Below, one piece after another: positions 34,986-35,620 of a DNA stretch of 35,620 bases. The stretch covers positions 1 to 35,620 of the forward strand of contig NZ_PPRF01000053.1 in the NCBI RefSeq assembly GCF_002902145.1, written 5' to 3'. The first letter of the stretch is position 1, and every line of letters begins with the position of its first letter. The stretch is from Staphylococcus rostri. Its GTDB lineage: Bacteria; Bacillota; Bacilli; Staphylococcales; Staphylococcaceae. The notes below the pieces were generated by a model that saw nothing but the letters and a program-made list of their open reading frames with translations, was not told the origin of the DNA and ran no database searches. Position numbers and translations under genes: made by a program.

Positions 34986-35620
34986 ATGTTTAAGAAAGAT
35001 TTGATATTAGATATCAAAAATTCAAAGTTAGCTATATTAATACTGATTCTTTTAATATCTACGTTAATCGCAACATTTATGCAGTTTGTTAAGGGGAATT
35101 TGTTTCAAAGTGCACTTGACTATAACTATAGTAAAGTCACGTTTTACATTATCGTGTTTGGCGTGATGGTTATTTCGGAAGTGCTGTTTTACTATTTGGA
35201 ATGGTTGTATGAAAATCGACTCATTAAAAATGCATTTTCTAAACAAAAAGCTTCGATTGGTAAACAGTTATTAAACACCAAAGATTTTAGAAATGTTGAA
35301 AGTATCAGAGAACGAAAGTTAAACGTTCTAACCAATGTGGTGGATAGTTTAGAACACACCTATTACCAAAGCTTTTTTACGGTCTTTTATTTATCATTTA
35401 GAGTGTTGTTTGTGTCTATCGCATTGTTATACATTAATGTCTATATTGGACTAGTCGTGATTGCATTTATGTTTATCCCTTTGTTCATTACTAAAATTTT
35501 TAAAGAGAAATTATCCGTTTTAGAGGATTTTCTATATAACAAAAAAGGGAAGAACTTAGACTTTTATAAAAACTTAATGGACAACTTAAAATATATGAAA
35601 GTTTTTAATTTAAGTGCGGT
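34986..35620 (+). CDS. ABC exporter transmembrane subunit, partial (runs off the window)
   Basis: Open from ATG 34986 to the window end: 211 codons with no stop. It starts MFKKDLILDIKNSKL, then hydrophobic segments at about 15-35 and 51-71, a charged cytoplasmic stretch with NTKDFRNVESIRERK, and two more spans at about 128-165. The layout and ESIRERK-type coupling region resemble the type 1 ABC exporter membrane domain of peptide or bacteriocin exporters. The ATPase domain, if fused, is beyond the edge. GGGGTGA precedes ATG by 6 bases. A four-codon ORF (34964-34978) with its own GGGAGAAAGG site ends inside that ribosome site. The cargo is unknown. Confidence 0.7.
   Translation, partial: MFKKDLILDIKNSKLAILILILLISTLIATFMQFVKGNLFQSALDYNYSKVTFYIIVFGVMVISEVLFYYLEWLYENRLIKNAFSKQKASIGKQLLNTKDFRNVESIRERKLNVLTNVVDSLEHTYYQSFFTVFYLSFRVLFVSIALLYINVYIGLVVIAFMFIPLFITKIFKEKLSVLEDFLYNKKGKNLDFYKNLMDNLKYMKVFNLSA

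Overview
The window is chromosomal DNA from a low-GC Firmicute, and it is clearly Staphylococcus. RpoC, EF-G, EF-Tu, Kbl, IlvE, Azo1, NanE and NagB read almost residue for residue like the S. aureus proteins. The backbone order (rpoC - rplGB - rpsL - rpsG - fusA - tuf - amidohydrolase - kbl - epimerase - ilvE - HAD - dck/dgk - tadA - Cof-HAD - azo1 ... nagB) also follows the S. aureus map as I remember it. It is not S. aureus: many substitutions, several inserted genes, and isoleucine at FusA position 461. I infer a coagulase-variable animal-associated species, perhaps the S. intermedius group, at moderate confidence.

Layout. 1-9009: end of the rpoB-rpoC gap (with a large intergenic hairpin repeat), rpoC, then the 'str' cluster (rplGB, rpsL, rpsG, fusA, tuf) with clear terminators after rpoC and tuf. 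9010-9801: no long gene, but two tandem SprF-like antitoxin RNAs. One faces an intact 38-residue SprG-like membrane toxin and the other faces a decayed toxin. 9802-17426: amino-acid metabolism (M20 amidohydrolase, Kbl and an SDR-type threonine dehydrogenase, IlvE), a DUF2325 protein, two small membrane proteins and a HAD phosphatase. 17675-23176: two tandem YfhO-type GT-C membrane glycosyltransferases, each 859 residues. 23229-26629: dck-dgk (minus strand), tadA, Cof-type HAD and azo1. 26689-27802: an accessory type I signal peptidase, then a complete Fst/PepA1-like type I toxin-antitoxin locus. 27860-29853: yojF-bshB2-folE2 operon (bacillithiol and folate-type GTP cyclohydrolase). 29959-33849: RpiR regulator divergent from an amino-sugar operon (PTS EIICB - nanE - nagB). 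33939 to the end: a Cof/S6PP-like HAD and the start of an ABC exporter that runs off the window.

How the genes work together. The first 9 kb makes transcription and translation machinery. Kbl and the threonine dehydrogenase form the threonine to glycine + acetyl-CoA route. NanE and NagB take ManNAc-6-P and GlcN-6-P toward fructose-6-P; NagA must come from elsewhere. Dck and Dgk salvage deoxynucleosides.

The most unusual content is in the non-coding gaps. There are two different families of type I toxin-antitoxin. In the tandem SprF-like pair, the 5' hairpin loop of one antitoxin is the exact reverse complement of the other's. None of these small genes is long enough to be found by ordinary ORF calling.
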